DNA from: Nitrospirota bacterium
Lineage (GTDB): Bacteria > Nitrospirota > Thermodesulfovibrionia > Thermodesulfovibrionales > Magnetobacteriaceae
NCBI GenBank assembly: GCA_015233895.1
Contig: JADFXG010000034.1
Coordinates: forward strand, 1 to 33,386
Length of the DNA stretch: 33,386 nucleotides
Direction of reading: 5' to 3'
Within the stretch, counting starts at the first letter, position 1. Each line of letters starts with the position of its first letter. This document shows, piece after piece, positions 10,603 to 19,092 of this stretch. Under the pieces are notes generated by a model that worked only from the letters and a program-made list of their open reading frames with translations, was not told where the DNA came from and searched no databases. Both the position numbers and the translations under genes were made by a program.

Positions 10603-12213
10603 CTACCTCCGTTTAATTACCAAAAGTGCAGTGGCTATGATACTGTAAATAAGGCAAACATAAGCAAATACATCTCCAAAAACAGTGTAAAAAGTTATGT
10701 TTCCGTCAGATTTATAAATATCTCCGGTCAGGGTGGTTCTTTCAAAAAGTGGAGTTTTTTGTAATATCAGCCCTTCCGGGCCTACAATAGCTGACACTCC
10801 TGTGTTTGTAGCCCTGATGATATATTTCCCGTTTTCCACAGCCCTAAACACTGCCATTGCAAGGTGTTGGTAAGGTCCGCTTGTATCACCAAACCATGCA
10901 TCGTTACTTATGGTTACGATAAAATCACCGCCATTTCTGTAAAATTTTCTCACCAAATCCGGAAATATAATTTCATAACAAATATGTGTTCCAAAACTCG
11001 CTGTCCCGCCGTCTTTAAACCTGGCCCTTGCCAGCACATAATCGCTGCCGGGGGAGAATTCTCCCATCGAGCCTACAAGCTTATCCACAAAAAAAAGCAA
11101 CTTTCTCAACGGTACATACTCCCCAAACGGTACCATGTGGATTTTATCATAAACGTAATCAATTTTTCCATCTTTTCCTAATAAAACTGCACTATTGGTA
11201 AGAATTAAGTAATTACCCGCTCTGCCTCGAATCAGGTCTGTACCAAACAGTAGATTTTTTCCTAAGCGTTTCTGAAAATCAATGAAGTCCTTTGTGTATT
11301 TCTCTTCGCTCATAAAGTAAAACGTCAGGGATGACTCCGGCCACACGACAAGGTCGGCATTTTTCGGAGTTTTTTCCAAAGTCAGAGTTTCGTATATGCC
11401 GGTAATTTTCTCTCTGTTGTCCCTGTCCATTTTCATTTCCTGCGGAATGTTTCCCTGCACTAATGTAACTGTAACTTTTTCGGTGTAATTTAACGAGGGC
11501 AGTCTCTTAATTCCATAAAAGACGGTGAAAGTTATCAGCAGCGAGGCAATAAGAACCGGTTTGAGTTTTTTAACCGGATTTTCTTTAAGGGTAATATCTT
11601 TTTCAAAAAAAGCCAGAAACAAAGCGGAATTAAAAAACACAATCAAAAAAGATATGCCATAAACAGAGGTGATGTCAGAGATTTGGATTAGATTAATAAA
11701 TTTGTACTGAGAGTAGCCAAGGAGTGACCATGGAAAGCCGGTTATAATGATTCCTTTTAAGTACTCAAGACAGACCCATATAAAGGGCGCTCCGTAGCAG
11801 GCACGCCTGAGAGACCATTTCTTTGCCATAAGCCACAACATGAGAGCAAACACAGCTATATAGAGGCTTTGATACAGACAAAGCAGAAAAACAATAAACA
11901 GGCTTAAAATAAACGGAATACCGCCAAAGTGGTTAAGTGAGTGATAAATCCAGTACTGAGTGCCGAAAAAAAAGAAAAGTCCTGCTATGAGTCCGGAAAA
12001 TATGGCCTGTAGCTTATTTTTTGCAGCCGTAACAGAGTAAAACAGAGGCAAAAGAGCTGCCCATGCAAGGGAAAAGAGCTCTGGTTTTGGGAAAGCAAGA
12101 AACAGCAGCACACCGGAGAGTGACGGCATTAGATAATTAATAAAAAAAGGTTTGGAATTAAGTTTTTTAATTATGCTTGACAACTTACAAGTGAAATTGT
12201 GTAATATATCCAT
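10603..12213 (-). CDS. lnt: Apolipoprotein N-acyltransferase
   Basis: Lnt adds the third acyl chain to lipoproteins at the periplasmic face of the inner membrane, which points to a Gram-negative envelope. The N-terminal half has several hydrophobic membrane segments (including LSGVLLFLAFPKPE and FIVFLLCLYQSLYIAVFALM). The C-terminal half is a nitrilase-type domain with the catalytic residues in VVWPESSL (Glu), YDKIHMVPFGEYVP (Lys) and THICYEIIFPDL (Cys). The frame stays open to 12276, but that extension would be antisense to tRNA-Phe. I place the start at the ATG at 12211-12213 (536 codons plus stop). An ATG at 12127-12129 is a real alternative because it avoids the tRNA promoter. Neither has a clear Shine-Dalgarno. 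prfB follows after seven bases. Confidence 0.9.
   Translation of the reverse strand: MDILHNFTCKLSSIIKKLNSKPFFINYLMPSLSGVLLFLAFPKPELFSLAWAALLPLFYSVTAAKNKLQAIFSGLIAGLFFFFGTQYWIYHSLNHFGGIPFILSLFIVFLLCLYQSLYIAVFALMLWLMAKKWSLRRACYGAPFIWVCLEYLKGIIITGFPWSLLGYSQYKFINLIQISDITSVYGISFLIVFFNSALFLAFFEKDITLKENPVKKLKPVLIASLLITFTVFYGIKRLPSLNYTEKVTVTLVQGNIPQEMKMDRDNREKITGIYETLTLEKTPKNADLVVWPESSLTFYFMSEEKYTKDFIDFQKRLGKNLLFGTDLIRGRAGNYLILTNSAVLLGKDGKIDYVYDKIHMVPFGEYVPLRKLLFFVDKLVGSMGEFSPGSDYVLARARFKDGGTASFGTHICYEIIFPDLVRKFYRNGGDFIVTISNDAWFGDTSGPYQHLAMAVFRAVENGKYIIRATNTGVSAIVGPEGLILQKTPLFERTTLTGDIYKSDGNITFYTVFGDVFAYVCLIYSIIATALLVIKRR
12177..12205 (+). promoter_or_regulatory. Promoter of tRNA-Phe
   Basis: TTGACA (12177-12182), a 17-base spacer and TGTAAT (12200-12205) form a near-ideal sigma-70-type promoter. 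It ends 13 bases before the mature tRNA 5' end. It overlaps the divergent lnt 5' end. Confidence 0.75.
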
Positions 12214-12218
12214 TGTGT

Positions 12219-12291
12219 GGGCAGTTAGCTCAGTCGGTAGAGCAGAGGCCTGAAAAGCCTCGTGTCCGCAGTTCAATTCTGCGACTGCCCA
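12219..12291 (+). tRNA. tRNA-Phe (anticodon GAA)
   Basis: The 73-base cloverleaf is complete. The acceptor stem GGGCAGT pairs with ACTGCCC, the D-arm is GCTC/GAGC, and the anticodon stem GAGGC/GCCTC encloses loop CTGAAAA with anticodon GAA at 12252-12254. The T-arm is CGCAG-TTCAATT-CTGCG. The discriminator base is A. The 3' CCA is not encoded; CTC and a run of T follow, which may serve as the terminator. Confidence 0.97.
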
Positions 12292-12323
12292 CTCTTTTTT
12301 TCTTAGTATAAAAGTGCTTATTC

Positions 12324-12346
12324 ATGGTTTTCCATTTAGTAACCAT
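12324..12346. repeat. Short inverted repeat (ATGGTT/AACCAT)
   Basis: Six-base arms at 12324-12329 and 12341-12346 are separated by 11 bases. A related TAGTTACCATA-like string recurs near 12425-12435. It belongs to the repeat-rich stretch after tRNA-Phe and is individually weak. Confidence 0.3.
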
Positions 12347-12388
12347 ATATTATAAACAAAATTACGGTAAATAAGCTAACAGTGGAGA

Positions 12389-12411
12389 CTTTTTTCCTAC
12401 CGGGAAAAAAG
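12389..12411. repeat. Inverted repeat CTTTTTTCC / GGAAAAAAG
   Basis: Perfect nine-base arms at 12389-12397 and 12403-12411 enclose the loop TACCG. No U-tract follows in either direction, so it is not a standard intrinsic terminator. It may be the remains of a mobile-element end. Confidence 0.55.
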
Positions 12412-12450
12412 CTTTCGTTAAAAATAGTTACCATACATTTACAAAACCAT

Positions 12451-12482
12451 CCATTTATGCTATATATAATAAGCATAAATGG
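12451..12482. repeat. Perfect 11-base inverted repeat before the ATPase pseudogene
   Basis: CCATTTATGCT (12451-12461) and AGCATAAATGG (12472-12482) are exact reverse complements around a ten-base AT loop. It lies 18 bases before the pseudogene ATG, so it could be an operator for that gene or a mobile-element relic. Confidence 0.6.
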
Positions 12483-12500
12483 AAAAACAGGAAAACTCCC

Positions 12501-12952
12501 ATGAAAATCAATGACTTATTAACGCCCTTTAATCCGTGGCAGCACGTTGACAGTGCGGAAAGCGCCTTTAAACATCTGCCCGCGTTTCACCGACCTGTGT
12601 TTGATTCTATTTTCTTTTCACTTAAGAATGTGCCTCAATTATCTCTGTAACCGGTCCACGCCGCGTAGGCAAAAGCACCCTTATCAGGCAAATAATAAGA
12701 AAACTGATTAGGGATAAAACACGTGAGGTTGATTTTGTGGTACAGACGTATGCTGGTAAGTATTTACCTATTGAGGTTAAATACAGACATAGCATTGACT
12801 TTAAAAAACTAAGCAAAGGTATGGGAGCATTGTGTAAACTGTTAGGAAATACCTGGCCCGGCATTGTAGTTTCAAAACAGTGGGATGATTTTGGAATAAG
12901 AGATGACCTGTTTTATATTCCACTTCCGCATTTTCTTCTTTTGTTTGATTAA
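12501..12952 (+). pseudogene. Remnant of an AAA ATPase/DUF4143-type protein
   Basis: The ATG at 12501 opens a frame (MKINDLLTPFNPWQHVD) that stops at 12648-12650. The next frame continues the same protein with the P-loop SIISVTGPRRVGKSTLIRQI, so a frameshift lies near 12633-12647. About 20 residues past the P-loop the sequence jumps directly to a C-terminal nuclease-like segment (EVDFVVQ, LPIEVKYRHSID), ending at TAA 12950-12952. Intact relatives have several hundred residues between these parts, so a large internal deletion near 12730 is likely. These proteins pair an AAA_14 ATPase with a DUF4143 domain and are common in accessory DNA. With two lesions this copy is dead. Confidence 0.8.
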
Positions 12953-13059
12953 CAACGTTGAGGGGCTCTGTAAAAAACTGCGAAACTTTTTATGCAATTC
13001 TTATGTTATTCTTTATTATCATACAGGATACGATGTAATATTATTAAAGGAAAAAAAAA

Positions 13060-14352
13060 ATGAGAGAAATATATAAAGAAGAACAATTTAAGGAATTTAA
13101 GGAAATTCTAAGAAAAAGGGCTCAGGGGATTAACTCAGACCTTGCAGGGACAGTTAGTGAGATTATAAAAAATATACGTGACAGAGGGGATGAGGCATTA
13201 ATACAATATACTCAGCAATTTGACAAGGTAGCTCTTGATAAAATAAGAATACCTGAGAGCGTTATAGAACAAAGCGCGCAAAAAGTTGAGCCAAAAATTG
13301 TAAAAGCTCTGAAACTCTCCATTGAGCGGATAAGGCGTTTTCATAAGCGGCAACTCGAAAAGAGCTGGAGACACTCATATAAGGGGGCGGAGTTAGGACA
13401 GCTTATACGGCCTCTTGAGCGTGTGGGAGTTTATGTGCCGGGAGGCAAAGCCTCATATCCCTCAACTGTGCTCATGAACGTTATACCGGCACAGGTGGCA
13501 GGAGTGAAAGAGATTGCCCTTTGTGTGCCAACACCTCGTGGAGAGCTAAACCCATACGTTATGAGAGCGATATGGGAACTGGGAGTAACAGAGGTTTACC
13601 CTGTTGGAGGCGCTCAGGCTGTGGCTGCTATGGCCTATGGCACTGAGAGCATTAAAAAGGTGGATAAAATCACAGGCCCCGGCAACATGTACGTAGCAGA
13701 GGCTAAAAAACAGGTTTTTGGCGTGGTTGATATAGATATGATAGCAGGGCCCTCAGAGATTCTCATCATTTCTGATGACTCCGGATACCCGGAGTTTATA
13801 GCGGCTGATTTACTCAGTCAGGCAGAACACGATGAGATGGCCTCCTCTGTGCTGATAACAACTTCGGAAACAGTGCTTACCACTGTTAAAAAAATGTTGA
13901 TAAGTAAACTTGAAACTCTTAAAAGAAAAGAAATAGCGGAAAAGTCACTTAGTAATTTCGGAGCACTGGTTTATGCCGGAGATTTAACACAGGCCTTTGA
14001 GTACGCTAATGAGATAGCACCGGAACACCTTGAGATAATGGTTAAAAACCCGGATGAGTGTTTGGATTTGGTGAAAAATGCGGGAGCAGTTTTTATTGGG
14101 AATTATTCACCGGAACCGCTTGGCGACTATTGCGCAGGGCCAAATCACACGCTTCCCACAAACGGCACATCGCGCTTTTTCTCGCCCCTTGGCGTCTATG
14201 ACTTTCTAAAGCGGACGAGTTATATAAAATTTTCAGAGGCCGGCTTTTTGGGCATTGCCGATGTCGTTTATGATTTGGCCTCGTGTGAGGGACTACACGC
14301 CCATGCCGACTCAGTGATGGTTAGATTAAACAAGCTTAAGGGGAGTATGTGA
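13060..14352 (+). CDS. hisD: Histidinol dehydrogenase
   Basis: HisD carries out the last two steps of histidine synthesis, oxidising L-histidinol to L-histidine with two NAD+. The 430-residue length matches the family. The protein contains VYVPGGKASYPSTVLMN, the substrate and zinc region AGPSEILIISDD and LLSQAEHDEMASS, the catalytic Glu-His pair in IAPEHLEIM, and the C-terminal GPNHTLPTNGTSRFFSPLGV. AAAGGA lies nine bases before the ATG. No other his gene is nearby, so the pathway is scattered, or hisD was separated from an operon by the decayed insert upstream. It converges on the helicase-nuclease gene with only 12 bases between stops and no clear terminator. Confidence 0.97.
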   Translation: MREIYKEEQFKEFKEILRKRAQGINSDLAGTVSEIIKNIRDRGDEALIQYTQQFDKVALDKIRIPESVIEQSAQKVEPKIVKALKLSIERIRRFHKRQLEKSWRHSYKGAELGQLIRPLERVGVYVPGGKASYPSTVLMNVIPAQVAGVKEIALCVPTPRGELNPYVMRAIWELGVTEVYPVGGAQAVAAMAYGTESIKKVDKITGPGNMYVAEAKKQVFGVVDIDMIAGPSEILIISDDSGYPEFIAADLLSQAEHDEMASSVLITTSETVLTTVKKMLISKLETLKRKEIAEKSLSNFGALVYAGDLTQAFEYANEIAPEHLEIMVKNPDECLDLVKNAGAVFIGNYSPEPLGDYCAGPNHTLPTNGTSRFFSPLGVYDFLKRTSYIKFSEAGFLGIADVVYDLASCEGLHAHADSVMVRLNKLKGSM

Positions 14353-14364
14353 AAACCCGTAAGT

Positions 14365-17300
14365 TTACCTAACTGCTACACTCCCTTGCATATCTGTGTA
14401 GGCTATAAGGCCACTGCAATTCTTATCCGGATAGAACTCACGCAAAATGCGCAAATACTCTTTTATCTGTGACACGTAGCCTGTTTCATTGTCTGCCCCT
14501 CCGGTTTTATAGTCTATTACGCAGACACTGTCCTTATCAATTACCACCCTGTCCATTCTGAGTGTGACTCCGGAGCTAGTTGTGTACTCCTGTTCATTTT
14601 TTAACACTCTTGATTCCGTATAAATAAAATATGGTTTTATGTCATCCCTGTGTAAAAACCGGAGGAGCAACTCAGCCGTCTCTCCCACATCAAATAAGTT
14701 TCCGTATTCAAGATTTACCATTTCAACAATCCTGCTTAATGTACTTTTAAAATCATCGGATATGAAGTCAACAAAAAAGAGTATTCGGTGGATAAAATCC
14801 CCTCGCTGCTTTTCTCCGATATTTATTGGTGTAAGGTTTACACCAAAGTGATACGGTTTTCTTAATGTGTGAAGTATTGGCAGCACATCAGAAGTGTCTT
14901 CGGAAACCTCTGCGGCTGACACACACTCTCTCTGTCCTGCCTCAGTGCTGCCATCCGGGAAAAGTTCAAACGGATATTTACCTCCATCTGTAGCAAGTAT
15001 CACGTAGAGTTCGCTCTTAGCACGGGTCAGAGAGACGTATAGGGCGTTGAGTTTATTTACAAGCTCTTTGGTTTTCTCCTTTTCGTAGAGATCATTTAAA
15101 GGAGAGTTATCATCATAGTGAGAAATAGCAGCAAGAATCTTTTTATTTAATTTTAAGAGACTTACATCACTATCCCCCTCCAAAATATAATCAAACGGCC
15201 TGTCTTTCTGCCCATACAGGATAACTACAGTGACCGGAAATCCAAGCCCCTTAGACTTATGTACGGTCATCACAGAGACGGCATCCTCAGTCTTTGGCAC
15301 ATCTATATTCCACTCCTGAGATGTACCGTCCCCATGTGCGGCAAAATTAACAAAGTCCCTGAGACTGTTTGTACCGCTCTCTTCAAACGCTTTAATCACC
15401 TCAAGGATTTTTACCAGTGATGCCTCTGAACTCATCTGTGTATGGCCAAATACGTTAAATACACGGTAAATCTCAGTGACAAGGTCATATAGAGGGAAGT
15501 ATCCGGCAGAGTTAAAAAGCTCTTCAAAGAAGCTGCTCCAAAGCTCCGGGTAATCTGCCTGAAAGCACTTATAAAGCGGAGAGCTCTCCCTCCTGTGATT
15601 AAAGAGAAACGTTCGGATTTCATCCAAAGTAATTGTCTGGCCATTAAGAGCCGCCGCACTTTCAAATATCCTGCCGCTTAGAAATGTTGCAAATGAAAGG
15701 TCATCAAGCGGAGAGTCAAGAAAATTAAGAAGAGCAACAACTTCACATGCCGCATTGGTTTTTCTTATATCAAGACTGCTGTATGATATAAACGGGATGG
15801 CCTCAGATTTGCCACTCCGGCTCTCTATGCCTTTTTCGTTAAGCCACGTTGAGATGATGACCACGTCATCGTTTCTCATTGTAAGCACTGCTATGTCTTT
15901 GTATTTATAACCCCTTAATTTTAAGTCATCCAAAATTTCATAGAGTTTTTGTTTTACCGGCTCTGTCTCTGATATTTCATCGCTAATCTGCGGAGAGTTT
16001 ACGGTATCCACTCTGACAAATCCGCAAGAGGATGCACTGCCTGTGTCTTTGGCAGTTTGGGTATAATCTGAAAGGCCACTAAGTTGTGCTGCAAAGTTAT
16101 ATGTCTCATGTTGAGGCATAATGTGCTTAAAAATCTCCTCGTTAAAATCAAGGATGGGCTTTTGCGATCTGAAATTAACGCTGAGTTCCGCCACTCTGTG
16201 CTCGGCAGACAGAAATGGACGCTCCTCCCCACTCTCAGCTTCAAACGATTTCATAATGCTGTAGTCGGCATCCCTGAAGCCATAAATTGCCTGCTTAGTG
16301 TCCCCCACAGCAAAGAGACTCCCCCCCTGTGACAATGAGTTTTCTATCAGAGGGTATAGGTTTTTCCACTGAATCGGGGATGTGTCCTGAAACTCATCAA
16401 TCAGATAGTGATAGATTGTCTCTCCAAGCCTGAAGTACACATCCGGAACAATATCGCCATCAATGTAGAAGGAGAGTTTTCTGCTGATGTCTTCAATAAA
16501 CACCTTACCTTTTTGTTTTTTAGCATGCTGCAGTGTTGCGGCAAAAGCCTCATATGCTCGTATAAACGGGATAAAATACGTGCGGCTGAAGACCTCTGCA
16601 AATTGCCCGATAAGGGACGTAAGGTCTCTCCAGGCCGAGACCGCCTCATCATAGAGTGCTGCCTCCGGGCTTTTTTTAGCAGGTTTTTTAACCGGTGGAT
16701 TTTTTAGTCCCCGATTTATTATGTCTGCAAATTTACCTCTCTGCACGCTCCTTAGTATTTCCCCAAATGAGCTGTTTCCGCTTATTGTAAGCCCCGACTC
16801 TAAGATAAATTCATTAAGTTTTAAAGCGGCGTCTTTTATTTTTCCCTTTATTTTTTCCGCTGCAACCGTATTTCCATAAACAATCTGCACGGACTTCGTT
16901 TTTGAGATTTTTTTGTATATCTTCTTTATTTCATCTAAAATTGTACGCGAGGGATCCCATAGGAACCGGGAATCCTCCGTGCGGTTTTCAATAATTATCT
17001 TTACAATGTCTGAAACCATAGCTCCCTGATGTGTGCCCTCCCTGACACTGCGTAAAAACACCTCAAAGGCATACTCCATGATCTCATCACCATTAAGCAT
17101 GATTTCAAAGTCCGGTTCGTACCCAAGGTCAAGCACCGAGGACTTAAACACCGAGGCCATAAAGCTGTCTATGGTTTTAACCTGAAAGTCTGTATAGTGG
17201 TTTAGTATTTCATCAATCAAAAGACATGCCCGTCTGAGGATTTCCTCCTCCGGCAGGTTTATAATCTCCTTAATTTCTGTGGCTCTTGAATTGTAACCGA

Positions 17301-17535
17301 GGCATATTTCCTTTAGCCACAGGACAATCCGTTGCCGCATCTCTTTAGCAGCATTATTAGAAAATGTAATTGCAAGAATATTCCTGAGGCGGTTTTCAGG
17401 TATCTTACCTGAAAGCACAAACTGCACGTAACGCTTGGTGAGGGTATGGGTTTTACCAGAGCCTGCCGATGCCTTAAGAACGACAACATGAGGAAACACC
17501 TCAGTGTCATCTCGCTTAAGAACGGCATCTGCCAT
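14365..17535 (-). CDS. UvrD-family helicase/PD-(D/E)XK nuclease (AddA/RecB-like)
   Basis: The 1056-residue protein combines an SF1A helicase with a C-terminal nuclease, as in AddA and RecB, which process double-strand ends for recombination and degrade foreign DNA. Helicase motifs in order are Walker A LKASAGSGKTHTL (20-32), LAITFSNNAAKEMRQR, the DExx box YLIDEFQDTS, FAVGDTKQAIYGFRDAD, LSVNFRSQKPIL, VMTVHKSKGLGFP and LYVSLTRAKSELYV. The nuclease core is near the C-terminus: VCVIDYKTG (around 1005) followed by a Q-x3-Y motif in QIKEYLRIL. No addB or recC/recD partner lies in the window. It follows the small lipoprotein gene by 26 bases and may share its transcript. I leave the symbol blank because AddA and RecB are hard to separate by eye. 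Confidence 0.88.
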   Translation of the reverse strand: MADAVLKRDDTEVFPHVVVLKASAGSGKTHTLTKRYVQFVLSGKIPENRLRNILAITFSNNAAKEMRQRIVLWLKEICLGYNSRATEIKEIINLPEEEILRRACLLIDEILNHYTDFQVKTIDSFMASVFKSSVLDLGYEPDFEIMLNGDEIMEYAFEVFLRSVREGTHQGAMVSDIVKIIIENRTEDSRFLWDPSRTILDEIKKIYKKISKTKSVQIVYGNTVAAEKIKGKIKDAALKLNEFILESGLTISGNSSFGEILRSVQRGKFADIINRGLKNPPVKKPAKKSPEAALYDEAVSAWRDLTSLIGQFAEVFSRTYFIPFIRAYEAFAATLQHAKKQKGKVFIEDISRKLSFYIDGDIVPDVYFRLGETIYHYLIDEFQDTSPIQWKNLYPLIENSLSQGGSLFAVGDTKQAIYGFRDADYSIMKSFEAESGEERPFLSAEHRVAELSVNFRSQKPILDFNEEIFKHIMPQHETYNFAAQLSGLSDYTQTAKDTGSASSCGFVRVDTVNSPQISDEISETEPVKQKLYEILDDLKLRGYKYKDIAVLTMRNDDVVIISTWLNEKGIESRSGKSEAIPFISYSSLDIRKTNAACEVVALLNFLDSPLDDLSFATFLSGRIFESAAALNGQTITLDEIRTFLFNHRRESSPLYKCFQADYPELWSSFFEELFNSAGYFPLYDLVTEIYRVFNVFGHTQMSSEASLVKILEVIKAFEESGTNSLRDFVNFAAHGDGTSQEWNIDVPKTEDAVSVMTVHKSKGLGFPVTVVILYGQKDRPFDYILEGDSDVSLLKLNKKILAAISHYDDNSPLNDLYEKEKTKELVNKLNALYVSLTRAKSELYVILATDGGKYPFELFPDGSTEAGQRECVSAAEVSEDTSDVLPILHTLRKPYHFGVNLTPINIGEKQRGDFIHRILFFVDFISDDFKSTLSRIVEMVNLEYGNLFDVGETAELLLRFLHRDDIKPYFIYTESRVLKNEQEYTTSSGVTLRMDRVVIDKDSVCVIDYKTGGADNETGYVSQIKEYLRILREFYPDKNCSGLIAYTDMQGSVAVR

Positions 17536-17561
17536 ATTAAGTGTTTAGCGTTGCAAGATAT

Positions 17562-17993
17562 CTACTTGATTGTCAGAACTGTAAACGGGTTATCTTTTAA
17601 AATCTTATCCACTCTGTAAGGAGGTCCGGTAACAACAAAGTCTGCAACCCCGTTTTCGTCTATGTTATTCCCATGATATACCCACTTGCCAGTCCATGAC
17701 ATTTGCACCTGAATAGTGTTGGCTTTAATATCCACCCACTTAGGTGTAAAAGATAAATCGGCTGATGAGAAGTCTGTTGCTGACGCTTTGAAATTAGAAG
17801 AGAAGCCCTCATCGGTTGTGTATCTTCTCATGGCAGCCTCATCTTTTTGGGCATAGGCTGTTTTCAGCAAGTATATCGTCTCTATAACACTCTGTGCAGT
17901 TTGTGATTCATTAGACACAGGTTTTATAGTTTTTTTAGAACAAGCCATAGTTAAGAATAAAGATATTATTGACAGCACAAGTATTTTTTTCAT
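17562..17993 (-). CDS. Small predicted lipoprotein
   Basis: The 143-residue protein starts with a lipoprotein signal peptide: MKK, a hydrophobic stretch, then LTMAC with C18 as the candidate lipidated residue. The -3 threonine is not ideal. The mature part has an SVIETIYLLKTAYAQKDEAAMRRY helix region and later beta strands (IQVQMSWTGKWVYHG, YRVDKILKDNPFTVLTI), recalling NTF2-like folds such as DUF4878-type lipoproteins; that resemblance is a guess. AAGGAG lies nine bases before the ATG. It sits between the HDOD gene (66 bases upstream) and the helicase-nuclease gene. I do not recognise a specific family. Confidence 0.75.
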   Translation of the reverse strand: MKKILVLSIISLFLTMACSKKTIKPVSNESQTAQSVIETIYLLKTAYAQKDEAAMRRYTTDEGFSSNFKASATDFSSADLSFTPKWVDIKANTIQVQMSWTGKWVYHGNNIDENGVADFVVTGPPYRVDKILKDNPFTVLTIK

Positions 17994-18059
17994 TTTAATA
18001 ACTCCTTATAATTTATAATCAAATTAATAGCCTGCGTATTTTTACTTGAAACGGTAAGC

Positions 18060-18956
18060 TTAACCGTTCTCATCAGCTTTCATTGTTTTTGTTGTTTCAT
18101 CAGCGGTAACATTTCTTACTTGCAGGAAAGCCTTCGCCTCGTCAACCTTAACAGAGAGGGTCTCTAAAATTTCGAGACCTTTCTGAGGGGTCAAACCAAG
18201 GCGCTTCCAATCCGTATCGGTAAGAGGCTCCTTAAGCGCAGCCGCTATGTCGTCGTCATAGCCATTAATTTTACAGTAGTAGTTGGCGATGTAAACGACG
18301 GGCACCATTGGCGATTTTTCATTGCCGCCCGATTTGTTGTGATGGTATCGGATAGATTTGACCAGATCAGGCAACAGAGCCCACTTCTCTGCAATCAATG
18401 CTCCAATTTCTGCATGGTCCATGGAAAAGAATTTTTTTTCTTTAACTATTAATTTTTCAAATTCAGTTGTTTTTTTAGCAATATGGAAATAATCCCGTGG
18501 AAAATGTTTTATTAAAAAAATCTTTCCAATGTCGTGAATTAGCCCTGCAATGAAAAACTCCTCCCGTTTAACAGGGTCTGTAACTACGACAGTTGACAGC
18601 AGTTTACAAGCGACAGCAGTGGCAAGGCTGTGTTCCCAGAATCTGTCCACGTTAAAAGAAGGGCCGTGTGAGGGATTAAACGAGGAAAGCACCTCGGCGC
18701 TTAATGCAAGATTCTTGATGGTATTCATGCCAAGAAGGATAATGGCACGGTTTATGGATGTCACCTTCTGCTGGATGCCAAAGTAGGCGGAGTTAATTAA
18801 ATTTAACACCTTTGTGGTAAGGGTTGGATCGAGTTTTACCACCTGAACAAGGTCTGCTGCAGAGGAGCTGTCATTATTAGTAAGAGACACAATCTTTGCG
18901 ATAGTAGGCGACAGTGCCGGAATCTTTTCTATGTATGCTAAAATTTTCTTTTGCAT
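18060..18956 (-). CDS. HDOD-domain signalling protein
   Basis: The 298-residue cytosolic protein is almost entirely one HDOD domain, a relative of HD phosphohydrolases found in bacterial signalling proteins. Visible landmarks are IPALSPTIAKIVSLTNN, LTTKVLNLINSAYFG, INRAIILLGMNTIKNLAL, the HD motif GLIHDIGKIFL (H141-D142), DHAEIGALIAEKWALLPDLV and IRYHHN. Many HDOD proteins lose the HD pair, but it is kept here together with other histidines (H109, H176). A phosphodiesterase activity is therefore possible but unproven. The C-terminal 40 residues are a charged extension. It lies 136 bases after the WD40 kinase and seems to have its own promoter. No cyclic-di-GMP domain (GGDEF, EAL) is fused or nearby. 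Confidence 0.9.
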   Translation of the reverse strand: MQKKILAYIEKIPALSPTIAKIVSLTNNDSSSAADLVQVVKLDPTLTTKVLNLINSAYFGIQQKVTSINRAIILLGMNTIKNLALSAEVLSSFNPSHGPSFNVDRFWEHSLATAVACKLLSTVVVTDPVKREEFFIAGLIHDIGKIFLIKHFPRDYFHIAKKTTEFEKLIVKEKKFFSMDHAEIGALIAEKWALLPDLVKSIRYHHNKSGGNEKSPMVPVVYIANYYCKINGYDDDIAAALKEPLTDTDWKRLGLTPQKGLEILETLSVKVDEAKAFLQVRNVTADETTKTMKADENG

Positions 18957-19010
18957 ATAAGCCTGTTCTTTTTGGGCTACAGCGCAACCACAACCCAGAG
19001 TTCGGAAATG

Positions 19011-19040
19011 AGTATATCAAAAACAGCAGAGTTTTTTCAA
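19011..19040 (-). promoter_or_regulatory. Candidate promoter of the HDOD gene
   Basis: On the minus strand TTGAAA (19035-19040), an 18-base spacer and TATACT (19011-19016) lie about 55 bases before the HDOD start codon. The -35 region falls within the inverted repeat at 19028-19058. Confidence 0.4.
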
Positions 19041-19058
19041 ATTTTTTTAAAAAACTCT
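19028..19058 (-). terminator. AT-rich hairpin after the WD40 kinase gene
   Basis: Ten-base arms AGAGTTTTTT and AAAAAACTCT pair around an 11-base loop. On the minus strand the hairpin is followed by GCTGTTTTTG. It begins 35 bases after the kinase stop, a suitable place for a weak terminator. The stem is mostly A-T, so partial readthrough into the HDOD gene is likely. Confidence 0.45.
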
Positions 19059-19092
19059 TTATAATTAGTTTAATTTGCTGTAAATTCCAGAC

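Noticed and set aside
12214-12276. Extended lnt start at 12276
   Set aside because: These codons are the antisense of tRNA-Phe; a start at 12213 or 12129 is more plausible.
12389-12411. Hairpin as intrinsic terminator for tRNA-Phe
   Set aside because: It lies about 100 bases past the tRNA and no U-tract follows on the plus strand; the T-run straight after the tRNA is a better stop.
12737-12952. Separate 71-residue gene
   Set aside because: It is the C-terminal remnant of the broken ATPase/DUF4143 gene, in frame with the P-loop piece upstream and without its own ribosome-binding site.
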